DNA of 64,000 nucleotides from CAZDBS01 sp964503775 (GTDB lineage Bacteria > Patescibacteriota > Saccharimonadia > Saccharimonadales > CAZDBS01): NCBI GenBank assembly GCA_964503775.1, contig CAZDBS010000003.1:1-64000 (forward strand). The letters run 5' to 3'. Position numbers and translations under genes: made by a program. Position 1 is the stretch's first letter, and every line of letters begins with the position of its first letter. Under the pieces are notes generated by a model. It did no database searches and was not told the DNA's origin. It saw only the letters and a list, made by a program, of their open reading frames with translations. Below, piece after piece: positions 23,308-31,430 of the stretch.

Positions 23308-24435
23308 CTACTCTCCCTTGTTCTTACGCAATTCTGATATTGTAGCCCCAGCTTCGCCATCTGTAAAATGTATGACCACACCGTCCCCGACGGCTACGGC
23401 AGAGAGTGATGTGACATATTTGCCACCAGATCTGACTAAAGCATATCCACGCTTTAGCACGGCCGAAGGATTTAAGACTTTTAGCATCTCATGATAGTGC
23501 TCTAGGCTTCGCTTGCGATCTCCGAGAGTGCGTTCGATCACTTGATACATATGCTCAGTCTGGCTTCTTAGACTCTCCCGCCTCTCGCGTACTGGCCGTC
23601 CCAGCTTTTCGGCCAGCATCGCTCTTGTTTGATCAAGCGTACTTAGTACATGCCGACGATCGGGAACAAGTAGTTGCGCAGCGTTGCTTGGCGTGGAGGC
23701 CCGGACATCTGCCGCCAGCTCAGCGAGACTCAGGTCGATCTCGTGTCCGATAGCCACAAGCGTCGGGATGCGGCTGGTGGCTACTGCTCGAGTAACACTC
23801 TCAGTACTAAATGCCGCTAGATCATCGATCGAGCCGCCACCACGTATGATGACGAGAACGTCGACTAGTGGACTTTCGGAATTAAACCAGTTGATAGCCT
23901 GAATGATTTGCGAAGGCGCTGACTCTCCCTGTACCAACACGTTGGCAATCTGCACATCTACCCCACCCCACCTCTCCGCCAAGATTTTACGAAAATCCGC
24001 TTCAGCAGCCGAACCAACACTCGTGATCACACCTATGCGCTTCGGTGGATAAGGCAAAGTTCGTTTACGTTCAGGTGCAAACAGTCCTTCACTTTCAAGT
24101 TTCCGCATGAGCAGTTCTTGAGCCCGACGGATACTTCCCTCGCCACTCACCTGCATACTCTGCACGCTGAGACTAAAGCCATACTGCAGGTGATGCCGAG
24201 GCGTACAACGTACTTGAACTTTGAGACCGTCTTCCAGCGGCCCAGGCAACATATAGACCGTTCCGAAGAATCTCAGAACCGCTCCCTCGTCATCTTTGAG
24301 ATTGAAATACACCCAGCGGTTTTTGCTAACTCGGAGTTCGCTGAGCTCACCCTCGATCACCACGCTTGGGTACGCAAACTCCAGCGTCTGATTGAGAAGC
24401 GCTATAAACTCACTCGGACTTAACACTAAATCCAT
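23308..24435 (-). CDS. xseA: Exodeoxyribonuclease VII large subunit
   Basis: A 375-residue XseA, shorter than the ~450 of E. coli mainly in the C-terminal coiled region. OB-fold N-terminus (VIEGELSELRVSKNRWVYFNLKD), then the nuclease core with IGVITSVGSAAEADFRKIL and IRGGGSIDDLAAF...VATSRIPTLVAIGHEID. TATACT lies six bases before the ATG, so the mRNA is predicted to be leaderless. Confidence 0.93.
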   Translation of the reverse strand: MDLVLSPSEFIALLNQTLEFAYPSVVIEGELSELRVSKNRWVYFNLKDDEGAVLRFFGTVYMLPGPLEDGLKVQVRCTPRHHLQYGFSLSVQSMQVSGEGSIRRAQELLMRKLESEGLFAPERKRTLPYPPKRIGVITSVGSAAEADFRKILAERWGGVDVQIANVLVQGESAPSQIIQAINWFNSESPLVDVLVIIRGGGSIDDLAAFSTESVTRAVATSRIPTLVAIGHEIDLSLAELAADVRASTPSNAAQLLVPDRRHVLSTLDQTRAMLAEKLGRPVRERRESLRSQTEHMYQVIERTLGDRKRSLEHYHEMLKVLNPSAVLKRGYALVRSGGKYVTSLSAVAVGDGVVIHFTDGEAGATISELRKNKGE

Positions 24436-24441
24436 TAACTT

Positions 24442-24447
24442 AGTATA
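24442..24447 (-). promoter_or_regulatory. -10 box, leaderless xseA
   Basis: TATACT on the minus strand, six bases before the ATG. Confidence 0.5.
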
Positions 24448-24451
24448 ACTC

Positions 24452-25471
24452 TTAAAGCTGATGTTCTTTCAAAGCCCGTTGATAGAGAAAATACCCAGGC
24501 GGGAGGAACAGGAGCATATTCAGGATACGGTAGACCAGCGTAGCTGAGAATGCTAGACCACTGTCTACACCCACCGAAGCCAGTACCGATGTCATGAGCG
24601 TTTCATAGACTCCGACTCCACCGGGCATGATCGAGACCAGACCAGCTACGTTGGCCACTGCATAGGCCAAGATCAAGGCTCCCGGATTTATAAGCTGACC
24701 GAAGGCGATATAGACGACGTATATCGTTGCGATTTCACTAAACAGCAGTACCATCGCCCACACAAACGGCTTGAGAAGTTTGCGCCAATCGCGAGCTATA
24801 ATCATATAATCTTGGTGTAACTCGCCGAATACCCTCTCGATTTTCTGGATATCAATAGTATCGTTTTTGTTTTTTCTAAATTTTCGGGCTACACCATTGA
24901 ATGCCTTGGGTAGAAACCCGAGGAAGCCTTTAATACGATTATCATCCCCGATGATGTAGATAGACAAGATTGCCCCGAACACGATAAGACAAGCTATCGT
25001 CGTACTGATCAATATAGCCAACCCGCTAGCGTGCCCAAATGCTGCCAAACTCAACATACCAACAGCCAAGAAGATTATGAAGCTCACAAATGTCAGTGCA
25101 TACCTAACGCCCTGAGCTAGTGTGCTCTTAGCCGTCGAGATGCCGAGTTTTCGTAACCGAATATGCAGATACGAGAAACCGCTGACACCTCCACTCGGAA
25201 ACACTTGGTTGATGAAATTCAGTTCAAACGAGATCATGAACATTTTCTTCAAACTGACGCGCTCGCCAACGGTCGCAAAATACGTTTTGTAGACTTGACC
25301 GGCGCTTGTATAGCTCAGTAGCTGGATCGGGATGATCATGAATAGCGCATAGGCGTTTAAGTCGGTCAGTTTTTGCAAAGCATCGACTATTTGATGACGA
25401 GCGGCATACCCCATCACACAGAGCGCAACAATCGTGAAAATGTTGAGCCAGAACTTAAATTTTTTGGACAT
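24452..25471 (-). CDS. YbhN/MprF-type membrane protein (UPF0104, flippase-like)
   Basis: A 339-residue polytopic protein with about eight membrane segments. Features of the lysylphosphatidylglycerol-synthase TM/UPF0104 family are present: QVFPSGGVSGFSYLHIRLRKLG near residue 90 and MPGGVGVYETLMTSVLASVG near residue 285. Related proteins flip or export lipid-linked compounds; the substrate here is unknown. TATACT six bases before the ATG. Confidence 0.78.
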   Translation of the reverse strand: MSKKFKFWLNIFTIVALCVMGYAARHQIVDALQKLTDLNAYALFMIIPIQLLSYTSAGQVYKTYFATVGERVSLKKMFMISFELNFINQVFPSGGVSGFSYLHIRLRKLGISTAKSTLAQGVRYALTFVSFIIFLAVGMLSLAAFGHASGLAILISTTIACLIVFGAILSIYIIGDDNRIKGFLGFLPKAFNGVARKFRKNKNDTIDIQKIERVFGELHQDYMIIARDWRKLLKPFVWAMVLLFSEIATIYVVYIAFGQLINPGALILAYAVANVAGLVSIMPGGVGVYETLMTSVLASVGVDSGLAFSATLVYRILNMLLFLPPGYFLYQRALKEHQL

Positions 25472-25477
25472 ACAAAT

Positions 25478-25483
25478 AGTATA
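25478..25483 (-). promoter_or_regulatory. -10 box, leaderless YbhN-like gene
   Basis: TATACT on the minus strand, six bases before the ATG. Confidence 0.5.
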
Positions 25484-25533
25484 GTGTCATTTTTGAGTGG
25501 TGAATAGAGGGTGTTTGCATAAAAAGATAATGA

Positions 25534-26079
25534 CTAATCGATACGTAGGAATGGGATTTCAATCCCTAGTCGTTTTAACACCAGAAACACTCCGGCTCCA
25601 AGCGCCAAGCCCCCCAATAGCATAATGCCCGCTTGAACCACCTGGCCTATTCTGCCGCTAGCTTTTAGATCATCTTGAGAGTAGTTGGCTCCATGACATG
25701 AGTATCTTATCCAGACTGATATACCATATACTACCTGCGTGAACAAACTTATCGTCATAGGAATGATAGCAGCAAGTTTAACTACCACTTCGTGGTTGTA
25801 ATTTTCCAAATACCAGGACAAACCCCACACAGTTTTTATGAGGTAGGTATTCAGAAATATGCTTATAGCTAGTGCGGCTAGCACTCGTGCAAAACGATCA
25901 CGATAACGACTGTAGTATGATTTCAAGCCGCCTTCTTTGAAAACTATCGAACGTCCAGGTTTGAATCCTGGTTTTCTCAACAAATCCAGAAAAATGACGA
26001 TGAACAAAACCGCAGATAATAATGCCCCTAATATACCCATTATCAATTGCTGTAGTAATGCCTGAGAATATACTGTCAT
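25534..26079 (-). CDS. Four-span membrane protein of unknown function
   Basis: A 181-residue protein with hydrophobic segments at about 10-32, 64-85, 100-120 and 148-168. The first loop is basic (LLRKPGFKPGRSIVFKEGGLKSYYSRYRDR), so it faces the cytoplasm. No known family or catalytic motif is recognised. The gene is divergent from the TRM11-like gene; TAGAAT lies eight bases before the ATG. Confidence 0.6.
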   Translation of the reverse strand: MTVYSQALLQQLIMGILGALLSAVLFIVIFLDLLRKPGFKPGRSIVFKEGGLKSYYSRYRDRFARVLAALAISIFLNTYLIKTVWGLSWYLENYNHEVVVKLAAIIPMTISLFTQVVYGISVWIRYSCHGANYSQDDLKASGRIGQVVQAGIMLLGGLALGAGVFLVLKRLGIEIPFLRID

Positions 26080-26087
26080 ACTTGAGT

Positions 26088-26093
26088 ATTCTA
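26088..26093 (-). promoter_or_regulatory. -10 box, leaderless gene 25534-26079
   Basis: TAGAAT on the minus strand, eight bases from the ATG, within the short divergent intergenic region. Confidence 0.45.
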
Positions 26094-26106
26094 CTACGGA
26101 TTACGC

Positions 26107-26135
26107 TTGCTACATGCTACCCGCTACTTCATACT
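26107..26135 (+). promoter_or_regulatory. Promoter of the TRM11-like gene
   Basis: TTGCTA (26107-26112), 17-base spacer, CATACT (26130-26135); the ATG is seven bases further, so the transcript should start at the start codon. Confidence 0.55.
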
Positions 26136-26142
26136 CTGTTAT

Positions 26143-27324
26143 ATGCAGACGATCAGTATTTTAGGGAGACAGCCGGCGATTAGCCTTGCCGAGCTGGAGA
26201 GTCTATACGGCGCCGACATCATCAGACCCATTGGTGATTACGCGGCGTTGCTCGACTGTGAACCAACCGACATTAGCCCTACCCGCTTAGGTGGGGTCAT
26301 CAAACACGCCAAACTGCTCGCTGAGATCAAAAGTACCAACTGGAGAGACATCGAGAAGCACCTAAGCGATACGGTGCCCGAGCACATCCAGTACGTACCT
26401 GAGGGCAAGTTCAAACTTGGCATCAGTGTCTACGGCCTGGACGTCACGCCAGATATTATCAATCGCACCAATCTAAAACTGAAAAAGCTCATCAAAGCAA
26501 CCGGTCGTTCCGTCAGGGTCGTGCCGAATAAGGCCCTAGAGCTTAACGCCGCCCAAGTGCTTCACAACCAGCTCACTCGTTCCACGGGCTGGGAATTACT
26601 CCTGATTCGCGACGGCTCACAGACACTGCTCGCCCAGACACTATACGTCCAGGACATCAATGCCTACGCTGCTCGCGACCAAGTTAGACCCAAACGCGAT
26701 GCCTTCGTCGGGATGCTCCCGCCCAAACTAGCCCAGATCATCGTCAATTTAGCGGTTGGAAACAAACACTCATCCGAGCTGACCATCCTCGACCCTTTCT
26801 GCGGTACCGGCGTACTCCTCCAAGAGGCTATTCTGATGGGTTATAGCGTTATCGGCTCGGATATTAGCCCCAAGATGGTTGAATTTTCGAACGAAAACCT
26901 CGAGTGGCTGAAGAAAAGCCACGGACTATCAGCTATGAGCTACCAGCTATCCGTTGCCGATGCGATTTCGGCTACTTTGCCTGACAATTTCGACACTGTT
27001 GCAACCGAGACATACCTCGGCCAGCCGATGGTCACCCTACCCGACCGCGAGAAGTTTGAGAGAATTGTCCGCGAAGTCGACCAGTTACATACTAGTTTTC
27101 TCAAAAACTTGCATGGTCAACTAAAATCCGGCACGCGTATTTGTCTAGCCGTACCGGCTTGGCGTCAGCCAAATGGTGAGTTTCGGCACCTTCCAACCCT
27201 TGACCACCTCGAGAAATTGGGGTATACTCGCACGAGTTTTGTTCACGCTTCCAATGATGAGTTACTTTACAACCGTGAAGATCAGCTCGTCGCCCGTGAA
27301 CTAGTAGTACTAACGAGGAATTAA
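26143..27324 (+). CDS. TRM11-like RNA methyltransferase
   Basis: A 393-residue protein with an N-terminal THUMP-like half and a C-terminal methylase: ILDPFCGTGVLLQEAILMGY and VIGSDISPKMVEFSNENL bind SAM. Trm11/Trm-G10 enzymes make N2-methylguanosine-10 in tRNA. The catalytic (D/N)PPY position instead reads TETYLGQPM, an unusual change. The ATG at 26143 is chosen because a complete promoter ends seven bases before it, which excludes the longer frame from 26107. The gene ends two bases before rpmA. Confidence 0.75.
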   Translation: MQTISILGRQPAISLAELESLYGADIIRPIGDYAALLDCEPTDISPTRLGGVIKHAKLLAEIKSTNWRDIEKHLSDTVPEHIQYVPEGKFKLGISVYGLDVTPDIINRTNLKLKKLIKATGRSVRVVPNKALELNAAQVLHNQLTRSTGWELLLIRDGSQTLLAQTLYVQDINAYAARDQVRPKRDAFVGMLPPKLAQIIVNLAVGNKHSSELTILDPFCGTGVLLQEAILMGYSVIGSDISPKMVEFSNENLEWLKKSHGLSAMSYQLSVADAISATLPDNFDTVATETYLGQPMVTLPDREKFERIVREVDQLHTSFLKNLHGQLKSGTRICLAVPAWRQPNGEFRHLPTLDHLEKLGYTRTSFVHASNDELLYNREDQLVARELVVLTRN

Positions 27325-27326
27325 AC

Positions 27327-27599
27327 ATGAGTACAGTAAAAGGTGGCGGTACATCCAAAAACGTTCGCGATTCAGCCGGTCAACGACTCGGCGTGAAGGC
27401 TTTTGGTGGCGAAAAAGTCAAAACTGGCGACATCATCGTCCGCCAAGTTGGCATGACCAAACGACCCGGCAAAGGCACCTTCCTCGGACGCAACTACACT
27501 ATCCACGCTGCCCACGACGGCACCGTCAAATTCGCACAGCGCCGTATTAAACGCTACACCGGTCGCAGCGCCATGCGAACCGAAGTTATTGTCGAGTAA
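27327..27599 (+). CDS. rpmA: Ribosomal protein bL27
   Basis: A 90-residue bL27: N-terminal GGGTSKNVRDSAGQRLGVKAFGGEKVKTGDIIVRQ, KRPGKGTFLGRNYTIHA and a basic C-terminus. Large-subunit protein near the peptidyl-transferase centre. GAGGAA overlaps the upstream stop codon. The usual partner rplU (bL21) is not adjacent. Confidence 0.95.
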   Translation: MSTVKGGGTSKNVRDSAGQRLGVKAFGGEKVKTGDIIVRQVGMTKRPGKGTFLGRNYTIHAAHDGTVKFAQRRIKRYTGRSAMRTEVIVE

Positions 27600-27605
27600 T
27601 AGAAA

Positions 27606-28319
27606 TTATACGTAAGGCGTTGTGAAGTTGCCTTTATGGACAGCTTCAACATATTGATCTTGATCAAACGGCACGTCTAAGCCTGCAACAAACTCCAAAA
27701 AATCTTCAGGGTTATCGTTAGTACCTTCTCTCTTCGGCACATATGCATTAACCCGCACTCCATCTTCTGGTCGATTTGCAGCAACCAACATCAACATAGA
27801 ATCAGGACTATTAGTAAAATCGCGATCCCTGTCATACCCGCCCCTGATTAGCTCAGCCATAGTGCGTGCTGTTCTGCCATTGCCATCTTCAAAAGGGTGT
27901 GCGAGGACTATCCCGAATGCCGACAGGTTAGCGCACCTGTTTAGAACATTTTGTAATGACCCACCCTCCTTGCGATACTTGGCGACTACTTTCATTGTTA
28001 GATCATGTGCTTTTTCGAAGATAGGTAATCGTTCTTCTGGCATTGCAAGATCCTTGCCTGATCCCGTCGTCTTATTTTCAAGTCTTATGGGTCTGTCAAG
28101 CGGATATGCTGGTGCTTCTGGAGCTAATTTCTGATGTAAAGCTGCAGTACCATAGATATAATCCTCAAGACTAGCATGTTCAATAATTTCCAATCGTCTT
28201 TCGGGGGGCATTTTATCAAAACCCAATTCTTCAAGAAAATCACATAGTTCGTCGCGAGAATCTACTTCTCTCGACTTATTGAGCTCACGCTGCGATGGTT
28301 CAGTTGTAATGTTTGACAT
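27606..28319 (-). CDS. Fic/DOC family protein
   Basis: A 237-residue Fic-fold enzyme with the catalytic motif HPFEDGNGRTAR around residue 145. Such proteins transfer AMP or other phosphate-containing groups to target side chains. Neither a clear inhibitory (S/T)xxxE(G/N) helix nor an adjacent antitoxin is obvious. Two alternative uses are a toxin or a housekeeping AMPylator. Its promoter carries a palindrome in the spacer, so it is probably repressed by a dimeric regulator. Confidence 0.85.
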   Translation of the reverse strand: MSNITTEPSQRELNKSREVDSRDELCDFLEELGFDKMPPERRLEIIEHASLEDYIYGTAALHQKLAPEAPAYPLDRPIRLENKTTGSGKDLAMPEERLPIFEKAHDLTMKVVAKYRKEGGSLQNVLNRCANLSAFGIVLAHPFEDGNGRTARTMAELIRGGYDRDRDFTNSPDSMLMLVAANRPEDGVRVNAYVPKREGTNDNPEDFLEFVAGLDVPFDQDQYVEAVHKGNFTTPYV

Positions 28320-28343
28320 ATGTGTTTTGAATTAACAGATATT

Positions 28344-28372
28344 ACACTAGCATAATGTTTATGCTTTGTCAA
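28344..28372 (-). promoter_or_regulatory. fic promoter with operator-like palindrome
   Basis: On the minus strand TTGACA (28367-28372) and TAGTGT (28344-28349) are 17 bases apart. The spacer is nearly filled by the perfect inverted repeat AGCATAA-ACA-TTATGCT (28349-28365), typical of a repressor site. Confidence 0.6.
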
Positions 28373-28404
28373 TCTGTTGTTATAGAAATTGTATGGAACT
28401 GGAT

Positions 28405-30039
28405 TTATTTCATACTAGCTGCGATCAGACCGTCGAACAGCGGATGCGGACGGTTGGGACGAGATTTGAACTCCGGATGGGCCTGGGTAGCGATGAAATA
28501 TTTGTGATCTGGGATTTCAATCATCTCGACAAGTGTATTATCTGGTGAGGCGCCCGATATCCTCATCCCCCACTGCTCTATCAGATCTCGGTACTGGTTG
28601 TTGATCTCGTATCGATGCCTATGCCGCTCTACAATCTTTGTCGCCCCATACAAGCGATGTGCCAGTGAGCCTTTTGCTAGGATACATTCGTAATCACCGA
28701 GTCGCATTGTTCCACCTGTTCCCTCTTTGCCTATCTGCTCAGCCATGGTACTTACGACAGGATCTGGTGATTTGGCATCAAACTCCGTCGAATTGGCCTC
28801 AGTGAGACCGTTTAACCTGGCGTGTCCGATGACCGCCACCTGCAAACCGAGGCACAGACCTAAGTAGGGCAAATCATACTTAATGGCGTACTCGGCTGCC
28901 GCTATCTTACCCTCGATACCGCGGGGTCCGAAACCACCGGGCACGACGATACCATCACATCCTTTCAGCAACACCTTAGCCCGCCTCCTAGTCACCGCCT
29001 CGGCATCGATCCAGTCGATTTTCACACCCACTCCATGTTTCAGCCCGGCCGCCGCCAATGCCTCGAACACTGATAAGTAGGTGTCTTCGTTGTCTAGGTA
29101 TTTGGCGACTACTCCTATCGTGACTGTTCTATCGAAGTCTTCAGTCGCCTTACGAATCATGGATCGCCAAGCAGTCAGATTGGGACGTCGTTTGGGCAAC
29201 TTCAGACGGCGTACGACATAGGTGCCGATGCCCGCTTTCTCCAGTGTCAGAGGTACCTCATAGATAGTTTCGGCATTTGGTAGTAGTACTATCCCGTCGG
29301 GTTCGACATCACAAAACATTGATAGTTTGGAGCGAATCGATTGTTCGTTGTGTGGTACCAGATTACTGCGAGCTACCAGGATATCCGGTAGGATACCAAG
29401 ACTTCGAAGTTCGCGCACAGCATTCTGGGCCGGTTTGGTTTTGAATTCTTTACTAGCACTCAGATATGGCAAATATACAACATGGACAAATATGCAATTC
29501 TCCCGGCCTACTTTCCTAGATAATTCGCGAATGGATTCGATAAAACTCAGCCCCTCGATATCCCCGACTGTGCCACCAATTTCCACCATATGCACATCAA
29601 AACCCTGCGAGGCTTTGATGATGTGTTCTTGGATGAGATTGGTGAGATGCGGGACGACTTGAACAGTCTTGCCGAGGTATTTGCCCGCCCGTTCACCCTC
29701 GATGAGCTCACGAAGTACTCGGCCACTCATGAGACTACTCTCCTGGGTCAGCTCAATATCAAGAAATCGCTCATAGTGCCCGAGATCTAGATCGGTCTCA
29801 GCACCATCTTTGGTGACAAACACTTCGCCGTGCTCGGCTGGATTTAGAGTGCCAGCATCGACATTGAGATATTGATCGCATTTCTGGATATTTACTTTGA
29901 GCCCACGAGCTTTGAGGATATTACCCATAGAAGCCGCGGTGATGCCCTTGCCGACACCGGACAAGATTCCGCCGGTCACGAATATGAATTTTGTTTTGCT
30001 ACCTTTAACAACACTCCCCCGTGTTTTTGTCTCTCCCAT
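28405..30039 (-). CDS. pyrG: CTP synthase
   Basis: ATP- and glutamine-dependent amination of UTP to CTP. The 544 residues include a synthetase domain (FIFVTGGILSGVGKGI, then EIGGTVGDIE) and a class I glutamine amidotransferase with Cys in LGLCLGLQVAVIGHAR and His/Glu in ATQAHPEFKSRP. About 13 residues extend beyond the usual start. TATAAT eight bases before the ATG points to a leaderless mRNA. Confidence 0.97.
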   Translation of the reverse strand: MGETKTRGSVVKGSKTKFIFVTGGILSGVGKGITAASMGNILKARGLKVNIQKCDQYLNVDAGTLNPAEHGEVFVTKDGAETDLDLGHYERFLDIELTQESSLMSGRVLRELIEGERAGKYLGKTVQVVPHLTNLIQEHIIKASQGFDVHMVEIGGTVGDIEGLSFIESIRELSRKVGRENCIFVHVVYLPYLSASKEFKTKPAQNAVRELRSLGILPDILVARSNLVPHNEQSIRSKLSMFCDVEPDGIVLLPNAETIYEVPLTLEKAGIGTYVVRRLKLPKRRPNLTAWRSMIRKATEDFDRTVTIGVVAKYLDNEDTYLSVFEALAAAGLKHGVGVKIDWIDAEAVTRRRAKVLLKGCDGIVVPGGFGPRGIEGKIAAAEYAIKYDLPYLGLCLGLQVAVIGHARLNGLTEANSTEFDAKSPDPVVSTMAEQIGKEGTGGTMRLGDYECILAKGSLAHRLYGATKIVERHRHRYEINNQYRDLIEQWGMRISGASPDNTLVEMIEIPDHKYFIATQAHPEFKSRPNRPHPLFDGLIAASMK

Positions 30040-30047
30040 GTACGAGT

Positions 30048-30053
30048 ATTATA
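30048..30053 (-). promoter_or_regulatory. -10 box, leaderless pyrG
   Basis: TATAAT on the minus strand, eight bases before the ATG. Confidence 0.6.
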
Positions 30054-30105
30054 GCGCTTTGGCTGGGAGGGTCATACTGTAGAAATGACGACGCTACGCA
30101 AGCTT

Positions 30106-30132
30106 ATGAGAGGAAGTGATTCTTCCTCTCAT
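30106..30132. other. Perfect 10-bp hairpin
   Basis: ATGAGAGGAA pairs with TTCCTCTCAT around seven bases. GCTGGGA (30062-30068) and TCCCAGC (30161-30167) could close a larger structure around it. No T-run. Confidence 0.55.
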
Positions 30133-30171
30133 CCCTACGCTATCGCTTCGGTGCTCTCCATCCCAGCTGAG

Positions 30172-30204
30172 ATGCAAAACCTGGAATGAATCCAGGTTTT
30201 GCAT
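30172..30204. other. Perfect 14-bp hairpin
   Basis: ATGCAAAACCTGGA pairs with TCCAGGTTTTGCAT around a five-base loop. Second of four stem-loops between the short-ORF cassette C and pyrG. Confidence 0.6.
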
Positions 30205-30230
30205 AAATCAATTGATGAATGCGGAATTCA

Positions 30231-30263
30231 GATATCAAAGTAATTAATCCTGACTTTGATATC
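30231..30263. other. Perfect 11-bp hairpin
   Basis: GATATCAAAGT pairs with ACTTTGATATC around an eleven-base AT-rich loop. Confidence 0.6.
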
Positions 30264-30293
30264 TAGATCCCAGATTCAAAAGGGGTACTGCTT

Positions 30294-30340
30294 GGGAGGT
30301 GGAGAGTGTCACGCTGGATGCGTAACGCCTCTCCCCTCCC
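30294..30340 (-). terminator. Cassette C nested hairpin terminator
   Basis: GGGAGG/CCTCCC and GGAGAG/CTCTCC stems are stacked with one bulged base, with an inner ACGC/GCGT pair. It starts 12 bases after the last cassette C ORF. A TTTT appears only 17 bases beyond the stem, so termination is inferred mainly from position. Confidence 0.5.
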
Positions 30341-30352
30341 GGAAGTTCTCTG

Positions 30353-30697
30353 TCAACCGCTATCCGAGCTTGCCTCAACGCCGCTGAGACTGTCGGGACC
30401 ATACACAGGGGGTTGGAAACCAGTCCGAGTTCCACGAGTCCGGAGATGTTCGGGGAGTACTTTCGATAGGTGTTGGAGCCTGCGCCTCTCTTCATCGATG
30501 ACGAGTTCACGTGACAGATGGAAGACCGCCACCCACAACTGCCCGTCAGTCGGAGAGTAACCTCCCGGTCCAGACTCGAGCGCGTGATAGGCGTAGCCTT
30601 CGTCCTCCTTCTCCTCGATGAAGACCGTCGCTTGGCGGATCGGGATCTCGAAGAAGTAACGCCTGAATTGTCTGGTCGTTGCCGCAAATGATGACAC
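30353..30697 (-). CDS. Cassette C ORF 4: small soluble protein, 114 aa
   Basis: GTG start six bases after GGAAGG. The segment FFEIPIRQATVFIEEKEDEG ... HALESGPGGY ... LWVAVFHLSREL has the same strand-helix-strand plan, SGP motif and closing hydrophobic strand as ORFs 2 and 3, so the three are probably tandem paralogues of a ~70-residue DUF4177-like domain. A charged C-terminal extension is unique to this copy. Soluble; function unknown. Confidence 0.6.
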   Translation of the reverse strand: MSSFAATTRQFRRYFFEIPIRQATVFIEEKEDEGYAYHALESGPGGYSPTDGQLWVAVFHLSRELVIDEERRRLQHLSKVLPEHLRTRGTRTGFQPPVYGPDSLSGVEASSDSG

Positions 30698-30735
30698 TTT
30701 TTTCCTTCCTTTCGGTCGTTTGTCCTTATCGGAAT

Positions 30736-31014
30736 CTAGATCGTGGGACGATTCCAGCGCGGAGCTGTCGTGGGAGTAGACCCAACACCCGAATCGTCCA
30801 CCGGCGGTGAATCGTAGCCAGGGATTGACCCCTCAGTGGACGAGTCATCTGTCTTCGGGTAGAAGACAAGAACGTACCAAGCAAATCTTTCCGCGACTGG
30901 CCCGGACATGGCTTCACTCAACTTCCGCCCTGCTTGCTGCTGCTGATCAATCACATTAGGGGCATCCTCGAGTGAGACGCTGACGAACAAGAACTGCTTG
31001 TCTGCAGGTGACAC
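30736..31014 (-). CDS. Cassette C ORF 3: small soluble protein, 92 aa
   Basis: GTG start seven bases after AAAGGA. FLFVSVSLEDAPNVIDQQQQAG ... LSEAMSGPVAERFAWYVLVFYPK matches the core of ORFs 2 and 4; a Ser/Asp/Pro-rich tail follows. The sequence around its ribosome site (ACCGAAAGGAA then GTGTCA) is nearly repeated before ORF 4, supporting tandem duplication. Function unknown. Confidence 0.6.
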   Translation of the reverse strand: MSPADKQFLFVSVSLEDAPNVIDQQQQAGRKLSEAMSGPVAERFAWYVLVFYPKTDDSSTEGSIPGYDSPPVDDSGVGSTPTTAPRWNRPTI

Positions 31015-31047
31015 TTCACTTTCCTTTCGGTTGTTTGCTGCTGCCGG

Positions 31048-31266
31048 TCAGGACCGAAACGTCGTCGACATGTCGGTTGCCTTCTTGCCTTCTCTCCACA
31101 TCACCAACATGAACATCGGTTTGGGAGGATTAGCACCCGGATCAAAGCCGCAGGGGCCCGATGAGTATTCACTAAGGGTCCAACCTTCCTTCGTCATCCT
31201 GTTGGCTTTGATCTCGGCCTCAGTATCACTCAGAGCCTCGATGTGGAACTCTCTTTCGATTGTCAT
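31048..31266 (-). CDS. Cassette C ORF 2: small soluble DUF4177-like protein, 72 aa
   Basis: Simplest member of the triplet: FHIEALSDTEAEIKANRMTKEGW, LSEYSSGPCGFDPG, MFMLVMWREGKK. The helix ending EGW followed by two strands is reminiscent of DUF4177-like small proteins; the relation is tentative. GAAGGGA precedes the ATG, and the ORF starts five bases after ORF 1. Confidence 0.6.
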   Translation of the reverse strand: MTIEREFHIEALSDTEAEIKANRMTKEGWTLSEYSSGPCGFDPGANPPKPMFMLVMWREGKKATDMSTTFRS

Positions 31267-31271
31267 TTACT

Positions 31272-31430
31272 CTATCCCTTCGGTGATTTAGACGGAGCAC
31301 ACTGCCAAATCAATGCTGCAACCAACGCGACAACACAGGGCACCAACAGAGCAAGTTGCCTTGTTATCAACGCCGAGATGAAGTATGCAAACGCTTGTCC
31401 AACTGCAAATCCAAACCAATGTTTTTGCAT
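31272..31430 (-). CDS. Cassette C ORF 1: two-span membrane protein, 52 aa
   Basis: First ORF after leader copy 3, with TAGGAG five bases before the ATG. MQKHWFGFAVGQAFAYFISA, LITRQLALLVPCVVALVAAL and IWQCAPSKSPKG: two hydrophobic helices and a basic tail. Its place corresponds to the two-helix first ORFs of cassettes A and B, although sequence similarity is slight. Confidence 0.6.
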   Translation of the reverse strand: MQKHWFGFAVGQAFAYFISALITRQLALLVPCVVALVAALIWQCAPSKSPKG

